Of a stretch of 64,000 nucleotides of DNA, positions 8,489 to 17,298 are shown piece after piece (the first letter of the stretch is position 1; every line of letters starts with the position of its first letter). A model generated the notes under the pieces. That model ran no database searches. It saw only the letters and a program-made list of their open reading frames with translations, and was not told the DNA's origin. The position numbers were made by a program, and so were the translations under genes. Location of the stretch: NCBI GenBank assembly GCA_031423015.1, contig JANPER010000046.1, forward strand, positions 23,997 to 87,996, given 5' to 3'. The stretch comes from DATGPD01 sp031423015 (lineage in GTDB: Bacteria > Planctomycetota > UBA1135 > UBA2386).

Positions 8489-11400
8489 ATGAGCAGTCTC
8501 CCTACCGATCTCGATCTCGGCGCCTTGCTGGCGGAGCAAGCTTTCGTGCGGCGCTTGGCGCGCAGTCTGGTGACCAACGCTGACGACGCCGACGACGTCG
8601 CGCAGCTGACCTGGATGCAGGCGCTGCGGCATCCGCTGCGGCAGCGCGCCAGCGCGCGCGCGTTCTTGGGTCAAGTCACCAGGCACGTCGCCAGCAACTT
8701 CCGGCGCGGCGATGCGCGGCGTCGGCGGCAAGAGCAGGCGGTCGCGACACAACCCGAGGCCACGCCGGTGGTCGACGCGTTCGCGCGCGAGTCGCTGCGC
8801 CAGCTGGTCGTCGCCGAACTGGCCGCCCTGCCCGAGCCGTATCGACGCACGCTGGTGGCGCGCTTCTTCGACGACCTCACGCCGCACGCGATCGCCCAGC
8901 GCGAGAATGCCCCCGACGCCACCGTGCGCGCCCGCACGAAGCGCGGCCTCGAGCTGTTGCGTGAGCGACTCGATCGCCGCTACGGCGGCGACCGCAGCGC
9001 CTGGTGCACGGCGCTCGTGCCGCTCACGCGCGGCGGTCTGCCGGCGGGAACCGGCGGGGTGATGGCGACCGTCTCTTTCTTTGGCCTGCGACAGCTGCTG
9101 GCCGTCGGCGTCGTGGGACTCGTGCTGGGCGCCGGGTTCTGGTGGCTGAGCGACGACGAAACTCCAGCGGCCATCCTGGCCATGGAACCGCCCACGGCCA
9201 CGCTGCGGGTCGACAGCGTGCGCGCGACGACGGCCGAGTCACCGACTCCGGCGCGAACGACGTTGGCGTCAGCGCCCGAGGCAGCTCGAGAAGATGGCGA
9301 CGCGCACCCACAGAACGGCATCCGTGGTCGGCTCGTGCTCGAAGACGGTCGGCCAGCCAAGCAACGCAAGGTCGAAGTCACTGGCCTCGACCCGACGCGG
9401 CTGTTCGACGGCGATCCCACGCAGCTCGAAGACTCGACGCCGCTGTTGAGCGCGACCACCCACAGCGACGACGAGGGGCGCTTCTCTCTCGACAACCTGC
9501 GCCCACGCGCCTTGTTGTTGCTGCAGGCTGGCCGCGGTGAGGCGGCGAGCGCGTACATTCCGGTGGCGCACACGCCTGGCGCCAAGCACGTGGTCGACCT
9601 CGGCGACATCGTGTTGCAGGCGCGCGGCACGCTGCGCGGGCGCGTGGTCGACGACGCGGGGCAAGCCGTGGCCGGCGCCGACGTGTGGGCGGCGGACATG
9701 CCCGGCCTGGTCGCGCTCGCGATCAACGTCGATCGGTTCGTCCCGGCGCACGGTGGCATGTTGCTGCTGCCCAAGGCCACCGCCGGCGAAGACCTCGCGC
9801 GCTTTGCCGAACGCACACGCGAGTACCTCGGCAGGGAACTGTGCATGCAGGTCCAGGCGCCGAGCCCCGAGTTCGACGCGCTGGTGCTGGACACGCCCGC
9901 ATGGTTCACCCGCCTGTGGAACGCGTTGCCGATGGCGCGCACGACGACCGCGGCTGACGGCACGTTCACCCTGCAAGACGTCGAGCCCGCCAACAACATG
10001 CTGGTGGTGACCAAGGCGGGCTTCGATCGCGGCTTCAAGCCGAGCGTGAAGGTGCAGGCCGGCGCGCCGCGCGACCTCGGCGAGATCACGCTGCAACGCG
10101 GTGAAGTGTGCAGCGGCAAGATCGTCGACGCCACCGACCGCCCGGTCGCACGCGCCGCGGTGCGCGTCGCGGTGTTGCCGCCAGGCGGCTTTCGCGGCCT
10201 CGCGTTCTGCGAGGCCGAAGTGCGCGCCGACACGCAGGGCAACTTCGCGGTGCCGGGCCTGCGCGCGGGTCGCGTGCTGGTGGCGGCACGCAGTCGTGAC
10301 GACGCGCCGTGGACCGTGGCTGGCCCGTTCGCCGTCGATGACGACATCGCGCTGCGGTTGCCGGCGCCGGCCGAGTTGACCGTGCGGGTGACCACGCCCG
10401 CCGCGGCGCCGACCGTGCGCCTCACCTTCGGCCCGGCCCTGGGCGAGCTTGCGCGCATGGGCCTGCGCCAAGCCGTGGCGATGGAGGGTCGCGTAGTCGA
10501 AGAATCGCACGGAACGTGGCGCGTGCGCGACCTCGCGCCGGGCAGCTACCAACTCGAGGTCTCGGCGCCAGGTTGCGTCACCGCGCGTCGGCTGGTGCAG
10601 GTGCCGGGCGAGGCCGAGGTCGCTCTCGCGCCCCAAGCGCCGACGTTCGACGTGTTGGTGGTGTCGACGGCGAACGTGCCCCTCGCCGGGGCCCGCGTGC
10701 GATGCGCACCGCGCGACGCGGCGTTCGCGCGCTCGGTGCTGCCGACGTCCTTCGGCCTCAACGCATCCGACGTGCTCGCCACCTCGCTCGGGTGCTCAGA
10801 CCGTGACGGGCGCCTGCGGGTATCAGGGATGCCATGCGGGGAGCTGAACCTGTGGGCCGATCACCCCGACCACGGCGCTGGCACGGCGCGCGCCGAACTA
10901 CCGGCGCAGACCCTTGTGCTGCGTTTGCCCGCCGCGTGCACCATCGAGGGCATGCTGCTCGAAGGTGGCCAACCGGCGTCGGCGAGCGAGTGGCGCATCG
11001 CCGCGACCGCCGGCGATCGCGACGACGGCATCGAGCGTCCGTACACGCTCGCCGCGCCGGCCGCCGACGGCAGCTTCAAGATCACCGGCTTGGACCCCGG
11101 CGCTTACACGGTCCGCGCGCTGCCGGCGCTGCCGCCGCGCCTGTCGCTCGATGCCCTGCAGTCGCTGTTGCGCGAGCGCATCTTCACGTTCTTCTTGCAC
11201 TCCGACGCACCGCGATCCCGCGAGGTCGTGCTGGCCGAGGGCGAGTTGCGCACGATCCAGATCGACGTGCGCGTCGCGCCGCCCGCGGTGCAGCCGCAGG
11301 CCGGCGTCGTCGGGCGCGTGACCATCGACGGCAAGGGCACGGCCGGCGTGGGAGTGCACGGCAACGCGAGCTGGTGGAGCACGACACCTGCGCTCGCCAC

Positions 11401-12064
11401 CACGGCGGCCGACGGCAGCTACTGCGTGACCGACCTCGCCGAAGGGTCGCACACGCTCACGTTCCGGGCGGCGAGCGGCCACACCTTGGGCGAGCGCACG
11501 GTGTCAGTGCCCGCGCGCGGCGACGTCGCGCTCGACCTCGACGTGCGCACGTCGAGCCTGGCGGGCCAAGTGATCGCGCCGCCTGATCGCTCGCTCCGCG
11601 GGGCGCGCCTCGCCGGGCGCAACGCGCAAGGGCGCGCGGTCTTCGAGATCCCCGTGCAAGACGATGGCGCATTCCACGCGCAGGAAGTGCCTTGTGGCAC
11701 GTGGTCGTTGACCGTGGAAGGCCCTGGCGTCACCGGGCCTGACCACCAAGCGATGGTGACGTTGGAGCCGCAGCACGCGGTGGTCGACTGCAAGATCACG
11801 GCGGTGGCCGCCTACCAGCTCGAAGTCAAGGTCGAGACCGCGCGCCCGAACGAACCCTGTTTCTTGGAGCTGTCGCATCTCGCCACGGGCTCGACGCGGT
11901 TGTTCCGCGCCAACGAGGAAGGGCGCGTGGCGTTCGTCGGGTTGAGCGGCGGCAAGTATCACATGAGCGTCAAGTCCTTGTCGCTGGCCGGTGACGTCGA
12001 GCTCAGCGGCGAGGCGCAGCACAAGGTGCTGCTCACCGCGCGCGGAGTGGTCCGCATCGAGTAG
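8489..12064 (+). CDS. ECF sigma factor fused to a membrane span and large regulatory-like extracytoplasmic region
   Basis: A 1191-residue protein. Residues ~15-180 are a complete ECF sigma factor: region 2 (DADDVAQLTWMQAL near 31, then FLGQVTRHVASNFRR) and region 4 (LPEPYRRTLVARFFDDL near 113, then a helix-turn-helix with ATVRARTKRGLELLRERL). A hydrophobic helix at ~200-221 (LLAVGVVGLVLGAGFWWL) follows. The remaining ~950 residues are serial beta-sandwich units of carboxypeptidase-regulatory-like type, each with phrases such as GRVVDDAGQAVAGADVWA, TTAADGTFTLQDV and TTAADGSYCVTDL. The sigma part would be cytoplasmic and the rest outside. No separate anti-sigma gene is next to it, so control may be built into the chain. 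The ATG at 8489 gives a full region 2. Confidence 0.9.
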   Translation: MSSLPTDLDLGALLAEQAFVRRLARSLVTNADDADDVAQLTWMQALRHPLRQRASARAFLGQVTRHVASNFRRGDARRRRQEQAVATQPEATPVVDAFARESLRQLVVAELAALPEPYRRTLVARFFDDLTPHAIAQRENAPDATVRARTKRGLELLRERLDRRYGGDRSAWCTALVPLTRGGLPAGTGGVMATVSFFGLRQLLAVGVVGLVLGAGFWWLSDDETPAAILAMEPPTATLRVDSVRATTAESPTPARTTLASAPEAAREDGDAHPQNGIRGRLVLEDGRPAKQRKVEVTGLDPTRLFDGDPTQLEDSTPLLSATTHSDDEGRFSLDNLRPRALLLLQAGRGEAASAYIPVAHTPGAKHVVDLGDIVLQARGTLRGRVVDDAGQAVAGADVWAADMPGLVALAINVDRFVPAHGGMLLLPKATAGEDLARFAERTREYLGRELCMQVQAPSPEFDALVLDTPAWFTRLWNALPMARTTTAADGTFTLQDVEPANNMLVVTKAGFDRGFKPSVKVQAGAPRDLGEITLQRGEVCSGKIVDATDRPVARAAVRVAVLPPGGFRGLAFCEAEVRADTQGNFAVPGLRAGRVLVAARSRDDAPWTVAGPFAVDDDIALRLPAPAELTVRVTTPAAAPTVRLTFGPALGELARMGLRQAVAMEGRVVEESHGTWRVRDLAPGSYQLEVSAPGCVTARRLVQVPGEAEVALAPQAPTFDVLVVSTANVPLAGARVRCAPRDAAFARSVLPTSFGLNASDVLATSLGCSDRDGRLRVSGMPCGELNLWADHPDHGAGTARAELPAQTLVLRLPAACTIEGMLLEGGQPASASEWRIAATAGDRDDGIERPYTLAAPAADGSFKITGLDPGAYTVRALPALPPRLSLDALQSLLRERIFTFFLHSDAPRSREVVLAEGELRTIQIDVRVAPPAVQPQAGVVGRVTIDGKGTAGVGVHGNASWWSTTPALATTAADGSYCVTDLAEGSHTLTFRAASGHTLGERTVSVPARGDVALDLDVRTSSLAGQVIAPPDRSLRGARLAGRNAQGRAVFEIPVQDDGAFHAQEVPCGTWSLTVEGPGVTGPDHQAMVTLEPQHAVVDCKITAVAAYQLEVKVETARPNEPCFLELSHLATGSTRLFRANEEGRVAFVGLSGGKYHMSVKSLSLAGDVELSGEAQHKVLLTARGVVRIE

Positions 12065-12295
12065 GACAGACTCCGGTGCGAGCCGGTGGCAACCGGCATC
12101 ACCACCAGCAGCAGCGATGCGAAGTGGCGGCGCCGGATGGAATCAGCGTTTGCCGAATCGCGCCAGAAGCCCACTGCTCGGACGGCAACGGGCCACCCCC
12201 CCCTTCGCCACGATTCGCCACGACTTGCGGGCCTCGCCCAAGGCGCCTAGCCTCAGCGCCTTCCTCGCTCGCAGCAACCGCCGCAGGAGCCACCC

Positions 12296-13999
12296 ATGCC
12301 TTCGCCACAACCACGGCCGAGGGTTGCACCACCCCCCATGCCTGAACAAGACCCGACGCCGCGCTACGACCGCGTCGTCGACCAAGCGGCGTGGGCAGCA
12401 CGCGCGGCAGCGGCGCGGCCGCTGATCCTGGACTTCATCGAGTTCGCGCGGCGCGACCGCAACGCGCTCGCCGTGCGCGACCCGCAGCGCGGGGTGACGA
12501 GCCGCATGCGCACGCTGATCGGCGCCGTGGCGCTCGCGCGGGCACTGCGCCCGCGCTGGGCAGGCCAAGCGCGCGTCGGCGTGCTGCTGCCCCCATCGCT
12601 CGGCGGCATCGTCGCCAATCTGGCGGCGGCGTTGGCCGGCCGCACCGTGGTGAACCTCAACTACACAGCCGGCGCCAAGGCGATGGGCGCGTCGGCGCAG
12701 CAAGCCGGGTTGCGCACCGTGCTCACCAGCAAGGTCTTCCTCGAGAAAGCCAACCTGGAATTGCCGGCGGGCGTCGAGCCGATCTGGATCGAAGAGATCG
12801 GCGCAAGCATCGGCAAGCTCGCGAAGCTGCGGGCAGCAGCAGCAGCGGCGTGGCTCCCGAAGATCCAGCTCTTGCGCAGTTGTGGCGCCAACGCGCCGCT
12901 GAGCGCCGACGACCCGGTGACGATCATCTTCAGCAGCGGCAGCACCGGCGACCCCAAGGGCGTGCCGCTCAGCCACCGCAACATCGCGAGCAACGTGGAC
13001 GCGGCGTCGTACGTGCTGCCGCTTGGCGAGAGCGACCGCATCCTCGGCATCCTGCCGCTGTTCCACGCCTTCGGCTACATGGTCACGTGGTTCGCGCTGA
13101 ACCGGGGCATGTCGCTGGCGACCTATCCCAACCCGCGCGACGCGGATGGCATCAAGAAGACGATGCGGGAGGCCGGCGCGACGGTGATCATCACGACGCC
13201 GACGTTCCTGCAGATGTGGCTGCGACGCTGCGAGCCCGACGACTTCCGCACACTGCGCTTGGTCATCACCGGAGCCGAGCGTCTGAGCGATGCGCTCGCC
13301 GATGCGTTCGCCGAGCGCTTTGGGGTACGACCGCTCGAGGGCTACGGCCTCACCGAGTGCGCGCCCGTCGTTGCCGTGGGCACGCCGGGGGTGCCTGGCC
13401 GCGGCGTACCCGGTGGCACGCGCCTCGGTTTTGTCGGCCGGCCGTTGCCGGGCGTGCGGATCAAGATCGTCGACCCTGACACCCTGCAAGACTTGGCACC
13501 GCACAAGGAAGGCATGATCTTGGTGAAGGGCCCGAACGTGATGACCGGCTACCTCGGCCGACCCGACTTGACGCAGGCGGCGTTCAAGGAGGGCTACTAC
13601 ATCACCGGCGACCTCGGCTACCTCGATGACGACGGCTTGCTGAAGATCAGCGATCGCTTGGCGCGCTTCGCCAAGATTGGCGGCGAGATGGTGCCGCACG
13701 GCCGCATCGAAGATGCGCTACACACGGCTGCCGAAGTGGACACGGGCGCGTTCGCGGTGACCTCGATCTCGTGCGCCAAGAAAGGCGAGCAGCTGGTGGT
13801 CTTGTCGACGCTGGGGCTCGACCTTGTGCCGATGCTGTTGGCGAAGTTGCCGCGTCTGGGGCTCCCCAACCTGTGGATCCCCAGCGAGCGCAACTTCATC
13901 AGCGTGCGCGAGCTGCCCGTGCTGGGCACTGGCAAGCTGGATCTGCGCGCGGTGAAGCAGAAGGCGATCGACGCCGTCGGCAACCGGGTCACGGCGTAG
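12296..13999 (+). CDS. AMP-forming acyl-CoA/acyl-ACP synthetase
   Basis: A 567-residue ANL-superfamily enzyme that activates a carboxylic (probably fatty) acid as acyl-AMP and transfers it to CoA or ACP. Motifs: phosphate loop IIFSSGSTGDPKGVP near 219, GYGLTEC near 349, TGDLGYLDDDGLLKISDR near 433, and the C-terminal catalytic lysine in LPVLGTGKLDL near 543. It most resembles the synthetase half of Aas-type 2-acylglycerophosphoethanolamine acyltransferase/acyl-ACP synthetase, but no acyltransferase domain is attached. The ATG at 12296 has an AGGAG at 12285-12289; an in-frame ATG at 12341 is the alternative. The 231 bases upstream hold no gene. Confidence 0.9.
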   Translation: MPSPQPRPRVAPPPMPEQDPTPRYDRVVDQAAWAARAAAARPLILDFIEFARRDRNALAVRDPQRGVTSRMRTLIGAVALARALRPRWAGQARVGVLLPPSLGGIVANLAAALAGRTVVNLNYTAGAKAMGASAQQAGLRTVLTSKVFLEKANLELPAGVEPIWIEEIGASIGKLAKLRAAAAAAWLPKIQLLRSCGANAPLSADDPVTIIFSSGSTGDPKGVPLSHRNIASNVDAASYVLPLGESDRILGILPLFHAFGYMVTWFALNRGMSLATYPNPRDADGIKKTMREAGATVIITTPTFLQMWLRRCEPDDFRTLRLVITGAERLSDALADAFAERFGVRPLEGYGLTECAPVVAVGTPGVPGRGVPGGTRLGFVGRPLPGVRIKIVDPDTLQDLAPHKEGMILVKGPNVMTGYLGRPDLTQAAFKEGYYITGDLGYLDDDGLLKISDRLARFAKIGGEMVPHGRIEDALHTAAEVDTGAFAVTSISCAKKGEQLVVLSTLGLDLVPMLLAKLPRLGLPNLWIPSERNFISVRELPVLGTGKLDLRAVKQKAIDAVGNRVTA

Positions 14000-14111
14000 C
14001 GCGCGGATGTGAGGCTACGCGCTCGAGCCTTGCTCGCGACTCCGGGACAACCCGCACCCATTGCGAGCGACGCATTGCGAAACGGACGCCGCCGCTCACA
14101 ATCCACGCCGC

Positions 14112-14504
14112 ATGTCACGCACGTCCCCCCTCCTCACGCTCGGTGCCGCTCTCGCCAGCTGCGTTGCGCCAAGTCCACACGCCGTCGCGGGTAGCGGCAA
14201 ACTCGTCCACGTGGTCGCGTTCTGGCTGAAGCCTGGCGCGCCCGCCGATCTCGTGGCGCGCATGCGCGAGTTCTACGTCACCCGAGTCGCGCGCGAAGTG
14301 GCCGGTGTCGAGAACGTTTTTGTCGGTCGACCGCAGCCGTCGGACCGCAGCGTGGTCGACGCTTCGTTCTCCTGCATGAGCATCGTGCGCTTCGCTGGCG
14401 CCGCGGCCGAGGTCGGGTGGCAGACGCATCCGGTGCACGACGAACTCAAGAAGTTGTTCGAGGCGCATCTCGAACGCGTCGTGGTCTACGACTTCGTCGA
14501 GTGA
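14112..14504 (+). CDS. Dabb (stress-responsive A/B barrel) family lipoprotein
   Basis: A 130-residue protein with a lipoprotein leader (hydrophobic LLTLGAALASC; lipobox LAS-C near residue 16) followed by a dimeric alpha/beta-barrel (Dabb) domain beginning KLVHVVAFWLKPGAP and containing the conserved HPVHDE. Dabb domains occur in stress proteins and some small-molecule enzymes; the role here is unknown, and the leader suggests export to the envelope. The start at 14112 is chosen because it places the leader at the N-terminus. The next gene begins three bases after the stop, so the two probably form an operon. Confidence 0.82.
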   Translation: MSRTSPLLTLGAALASCVAPSPHAVAGSGKLVHVVAFWLKPGAPADLVARMREFYVTRVAREVAGVENVFVGRPQPSDRSVVDASFSCMSIVRFAGAAAEVGWQTHPVHDELKKLFEAHLERVVVYDFVE

Positions 14505-14507
14505 GCC

Positions 14508-14894
14508 ATGACCGAATCGACGCACGATCTCGAGCGCACGCAGCAGAAGGCGGTGGCCGACGCCCTTGGACTGGCCAAGGTCAAGCGCCATGTCTTTCTG
14601 TGCTGCGACCAGACCAAGCCCAAGTGTTGCAGCAAAGAAGCGTCGCTGGAGTCCTGGGACTACTTGAAGCGGCGCTTGAAGGAACTCGGCTTGTCGGAGC
14701 ACGGCGGCGTGCAGCGCAACAAAGCCAACTGCCTACGGATCTGCGTCGGCGGCCCCATCGCCGTGGTGTATCCGGAGGGCACGTGGTACACGCACTGCAC
14801 ACCGGCGGTACTGGAGGACATCATCCAGCGCCATCTGATCGGCGGCGAACCAGCCCGTGAGCACGCGCTCGCGGACTTTCCGCTGCAGGAATGA
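14508..14894 (+). CDS. Thioredoxin-like [2Fe-2S] ferredoxin domain protein
   Basis: A 128-residue protein with the pattern of (2Fe-2S) thioredoxin-fold ferredoxins: HVFLCCDQTKPKCCSK near 28, then NCLRICVGGPIAVVYPEG near 72, giving the four cluster cysteines plus extra neighbours, and a TWYTHCTP motif. The family acts as a small electron carrier in the cytoplasm; the partner is not evident. It follows the Dabb lipoprotein gene by three bases and is convergent with the next small gene. Confidence 0.9.
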   Translation: MTESTHDLERTQQKAVADALGLAKVKRHVFLCCDQTKPKCCSKEASLESWDYLKRRLKELGLSEHGGVQRNKANCLRICVGGPIAVVYPEGTWYTHCTPAVLEDIIQRHLIGGEPAREHALADFPLQE

Positions 14895-14897
14895 CCG

Positions 14898-15230
14898 CTA
14901 CTCCGGCAGCCGATCGCGCAGGATCGTCGCTTCCTTGACGCCGAACTCGCGCTCGAGCGCCTCGCCAATCTCTTGCGCCAGGGGTAGCGCTCGGTCGTCG
15001 TAGACGCGGATTTCGCCGTTGGTCGTGGCAAGGCTCTCGACGCGCGCGACCAGGGCGTTGTCGCGGTTTCGCGCCTGCCCGGCGTAGATGTCGAAGGTCT
15101 TGCGCGTCCAGCCTTCGATGTCGAGGCGGAAGCCGTGCTTCTTGCAGGCGTCGGCCAACAGGCGGTCGAGGCGTTCGGAGTCTGGGGTCGAGCCCTGGAT
15201 CTTGACCATGACGAGCGGCGCACTCTGCAT
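14898..15230 (-). CDS. Hypothetical small protein
   Basis: A 110-residue protein starting at the ATG at 15230 (MQSAPLVMVKIQGSTPD). The frame is open further upstream, but that would run into the oppositely oriented glycosyltransferase. It is predicted soluble and mixed alpha/beta, with a C-terminal half rich in acidic residues and helices (ALPLAQEIGEALEREFG). No family was recognised. It is convergent with the ferredoxin gene (three bases apart) and divergent from the GT2 gene. Confidence 0.6.
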   Translation of the reverse strand: MQSAPLVMVKIQGSTPDSERLDRLLADACKKHGFRLDIEGWTRKTFDIYAGQARNRDNALVARVESLATTNGEIRVYDDRALPLAQEIGEALEREFGVKEATILRDRLPE

Positions 15231-15288
15231 GGCCGCGTGCTGGATTTCAAGCTGACGTCTGGCACGCTTGGCGCCGAGTCCTGCCCGC

Positions 15289-16107
15289 GTGACCGAGTCA
15301 CCCCTCTCCCTGATCCAAGAGCCGCCACCGCGTCGCATCGACAAGGTGATCGTGGTGTTGCCGGCCTACCGCGCCGCCAAGACCTTGGAAACCACCGTGC
15401 GGGCGGTGCCAGCGGACTTCCGCTGCGAGTTCCTGTTGGTCGACGACCACAGCCCCGACGACACCTTGGCGGCGGCACAACGACTCGGCATCCGTGCCAT
15501 GCGCCACGACAAGAACCTCGGCTACGGTGGCAACCAGAAGACGTGCTACCGCTTGGCCCTGGAGATGGGCGCCGACATCGTGGTGATGTTGCACCCCGAC
15601 TATCAGTACGACCCGCGCGTGCTGCCGGCGATGGTCGAGTTCCTGCGCTTGAACATCTGCGACGTCGTGCTCGGCAGCCGGATCCGCAGTCGACGTGAGG
15701 CGGTGGCTTGCGGCATGCCACCTTGGAAATACCTGGCGAATCGTTTCCTCACCATCACCGAGAACGTGGTGCTCGGCCAGAACCTCGGCGACTTCCACAC
15801 CGGGTATCGCGCGTACGCACGCGAGGTGCTCGAGCAGATCCCGTGGCAAGCGAACTCCGACGACTTCGTGTTCGACAGCCAGTTCCTCGCCCAGGTCGCC
15901 TGGTTCCGCTTCCGCATGAGCGACGTGCCCGTGCCGTGTCGCTACTTCAAGGAGGCGTCGTCGATCAACTTCAAGCGCAGCGCCCGCTACGGCCTGCTGA
16001 CCCTGTGGACGCTCTTGCAGTTCATGCTGGCGAAGCTCGGGCTCCATCGGGCCGCGATCTTCCGCAAGAAGGCGTCTGCCCCGGCTGAGCGATTACCGCA
16101 GCGGTAG
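15289..16107 (+). CDS. GT2 family glycosyltransferase (DPM1/polyprenyl-phosphate type)
   Basis: A 272-residue GT-A fold enzyme. It shows IDKVIVVLPAYRAAKTLE near 17, the nucleotide-sugar aspartates in FLLVDDHSPDDT near 49, and the HPDYQYDP metal-site motif near 103, all typical of dolichyl/polyprenyl-phosphate sugar transferases and similar GT2 enzymes. No clear membrane span is present apart from a C-terminal hydrophobic stretch. The likely start is GTG at 15289; a TTG at 15268 is the alternative. Its 3' end overlaps the convergent phosphatase-like gene by 15 bases. The FAD oxidoreductase nearby may belong to the same surface-sugar or lipid pathway, which is inference. Confidence 0.86.
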   Translation: MTESPLSLIQEPPPRRIDKVIVVLPAYRAAKTLETTVRAVPADFRCEFLLVDDHSPDDTLAAAQRLGIRAMRHDKNLGYGGNQKTCYRLALEMGADIVVMLHPDYQYDPRVLPAMVEFLRLNICDVVLGSRIRSRREAVACGMPPWKYLANRFLTITENVVLGQNLGDFHTGYRAYAREVLEQIPWQANSDDFVFDSQFLAQVAWFRFRMSDVPVPCRYFKEASSINFKRSARYGLLTLWTLLQFMLAKLGLHRAAIFRKKASAPAERLPQR

Positions 16108-17154
16108 CGGCTTGGCGGCGCGCGTCTCGGCGGCGCACCAATCGAGCCCGAGCAACTGCGCCACCGTGGCGGCGGTTTGACTCTGCGTCACTTCGACATC
16201 GCTGCGCACACCGAGCGGCGCCGTGTCGGGGCCAAGCACCGCGAACCAGACCTTGTCGGCGCCGACGGTCTTGTCGTTGTGGTCGGTCCAAGCAGCGCCA
16301 TCGCCACGACCATGATCGACGGTGATCACCAGCGAAGTCTTGCCGGCATACTCGGGCATGGACTGCAACTCCTGCCACATCCCCGCGAGCCAGCGGTCGG
16401 CGCGCTGCGCTGCTTCGCAGTACAGGTCGTAGCGCTTCTCGTGCGCCCAGCAGTCGGTTTCGCCCAACGCGATGTAGACGAGGCGCGGTTCCTTCACCGG
16501 CAGATACTCGGCGAAGCCCTCGAAGGCGGCGACGTCGAACGCGCAGTCGTCCCAATAGGTGGGCAGCGCGCGCAGCATCTGATTCTTCACCAGCAGCCTC
16601 GACTCCTGCAGGCCGTGCTCGATCGGCGCGTGACAGGCGAGCACATAGATGCCGCTGCGTTCGACGTTGAGGATGTAGGGGAACACATCCCAAGTGCAGA
16701 ACGCCGCCACGCGGCCGGCGAAGCCCTCTTGCTTGTGGATCCACTCGAACACCGTCTGATTCGGATTCGGCCGCTTGGCGTTGGAGTCGATCCGCGCGTC
16801 GACGAACCCACACAGCAGCTCGTGATAGCCGGGATACGAGAAGTGGTGCGGGTTGGTCACCTTGGCGATGCACCGGGCCGACGGATCGCCAAACAGTTGG
16901 CCTTCCTTGGCCACGGTGCCCCACAGGAACGGGAACAGCTGCCTGCGGCGCTCCTGCGGCGTGCCGCGCCAGAAGCGTTTGCGGAACGCGAGCAAGTCCT
17001 TCACCCCACCCAGCTCCTTGCTGACGAGCGCACTCTCGGCGCCGCCGAACACCTCTTGCCAACGCAATCCGTCGAGGGTCACGAGGATGACGTTGCGCGT
17101 GTTCTGCGCCGCCAACGACGCGACGGCCAAGAAGAGAGCGAGCAGGGTTCGCAT
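16093..17154 (-). CDS. Secreted alkaline-phosphatase-superfamily protein
   Basis: A 353-residue protein with a signal peptide (MRTLLALFLAVASLAAQ) and then the superfamily opening NVILVTLDGLRWQEVF, where Asp and the following residues form the metal/nucleophile site. A C-terminal block LVITVDHGRGDGAAWTDH supplies the Asp/His metal ligands. These motifs match alkaline phosphatase/sulfatase/phosphopentomutase-like enzymes acting outside the cytoplasm; the substrate is not defined. The ATG at 17154 is preferred to one at 17166 because the signal peptide begins there. About 145 bases separate it from the divergent FAD gene. Confidence 0.85.
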   Translation of the reverse strand: MRTLLALFLAVASLAAQNTRNVILVTLDGLRWQEVFGGAESALVSKELGGVKDLLAFRKRFWRGTPQERRRQLFPFLWGTVAKEGQLFGDPSARCIAKVTNPHHFSYPGYHELLCGFVDARIDSNAKRPNPNQTVFEWIHKQEGFAGRVAAFCTWDVFPYILNVERSGIYVLACHAPIEHGLQESRLLVKNQMLRALPTYWDDCAFDVAAFEGFAEYLPVKEPRLVYIALGETDCWAHEKRYDLYCEAAQRADRWLAGMWQELQSMPEYAGKTSLVITVDHGRGDGAAWTDHNDKTVGADKVWFAVLGPDTAPLGVRSDVEVTQSQTAATVAQLLGLDWCAAETRAAKPLPLR

Positions 17155-17298
17155 GGGCGCGTGCATAACCGACCCGGTGCGCCGTTGCCACCGCGCCCAA
17201 ACTCACCCCGACCCGCAACCCACGTGCAACGGCGTCCGGCGTCTATACACTGCCCCGCCCGCCATGCCCCGCCTTGTCGCCCCAGCAAGCCCAGCCGC

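Noticed and set aside
9269..10636. Long minus-strand frame within the sigma-fusion gene
   Set aside because: Composition is Arg/His-rich with no motif, and it is wholly covered by the regulatory-like repeats on the plus strand.
12196..12206. C-run in the intergenic region before the acyl-CoA synthetase as a regulatory signal
   Set aside because: A simple homopolymer-like run without dyad or promoter features.
12143..13699. Minus-strand open frame of 518 codons opposite the acyl-CoA synthetase
   Set aside because: It is antisense to a complete ANL enzyme and has no recognisable domain.
16177..17298. In-frame extension of the FAD oxidoreductase upstream of 17299
   Set aside because: It is antisense to the secreted phosphatase-like gene, and the Rossmann motif requires the start at 17299.
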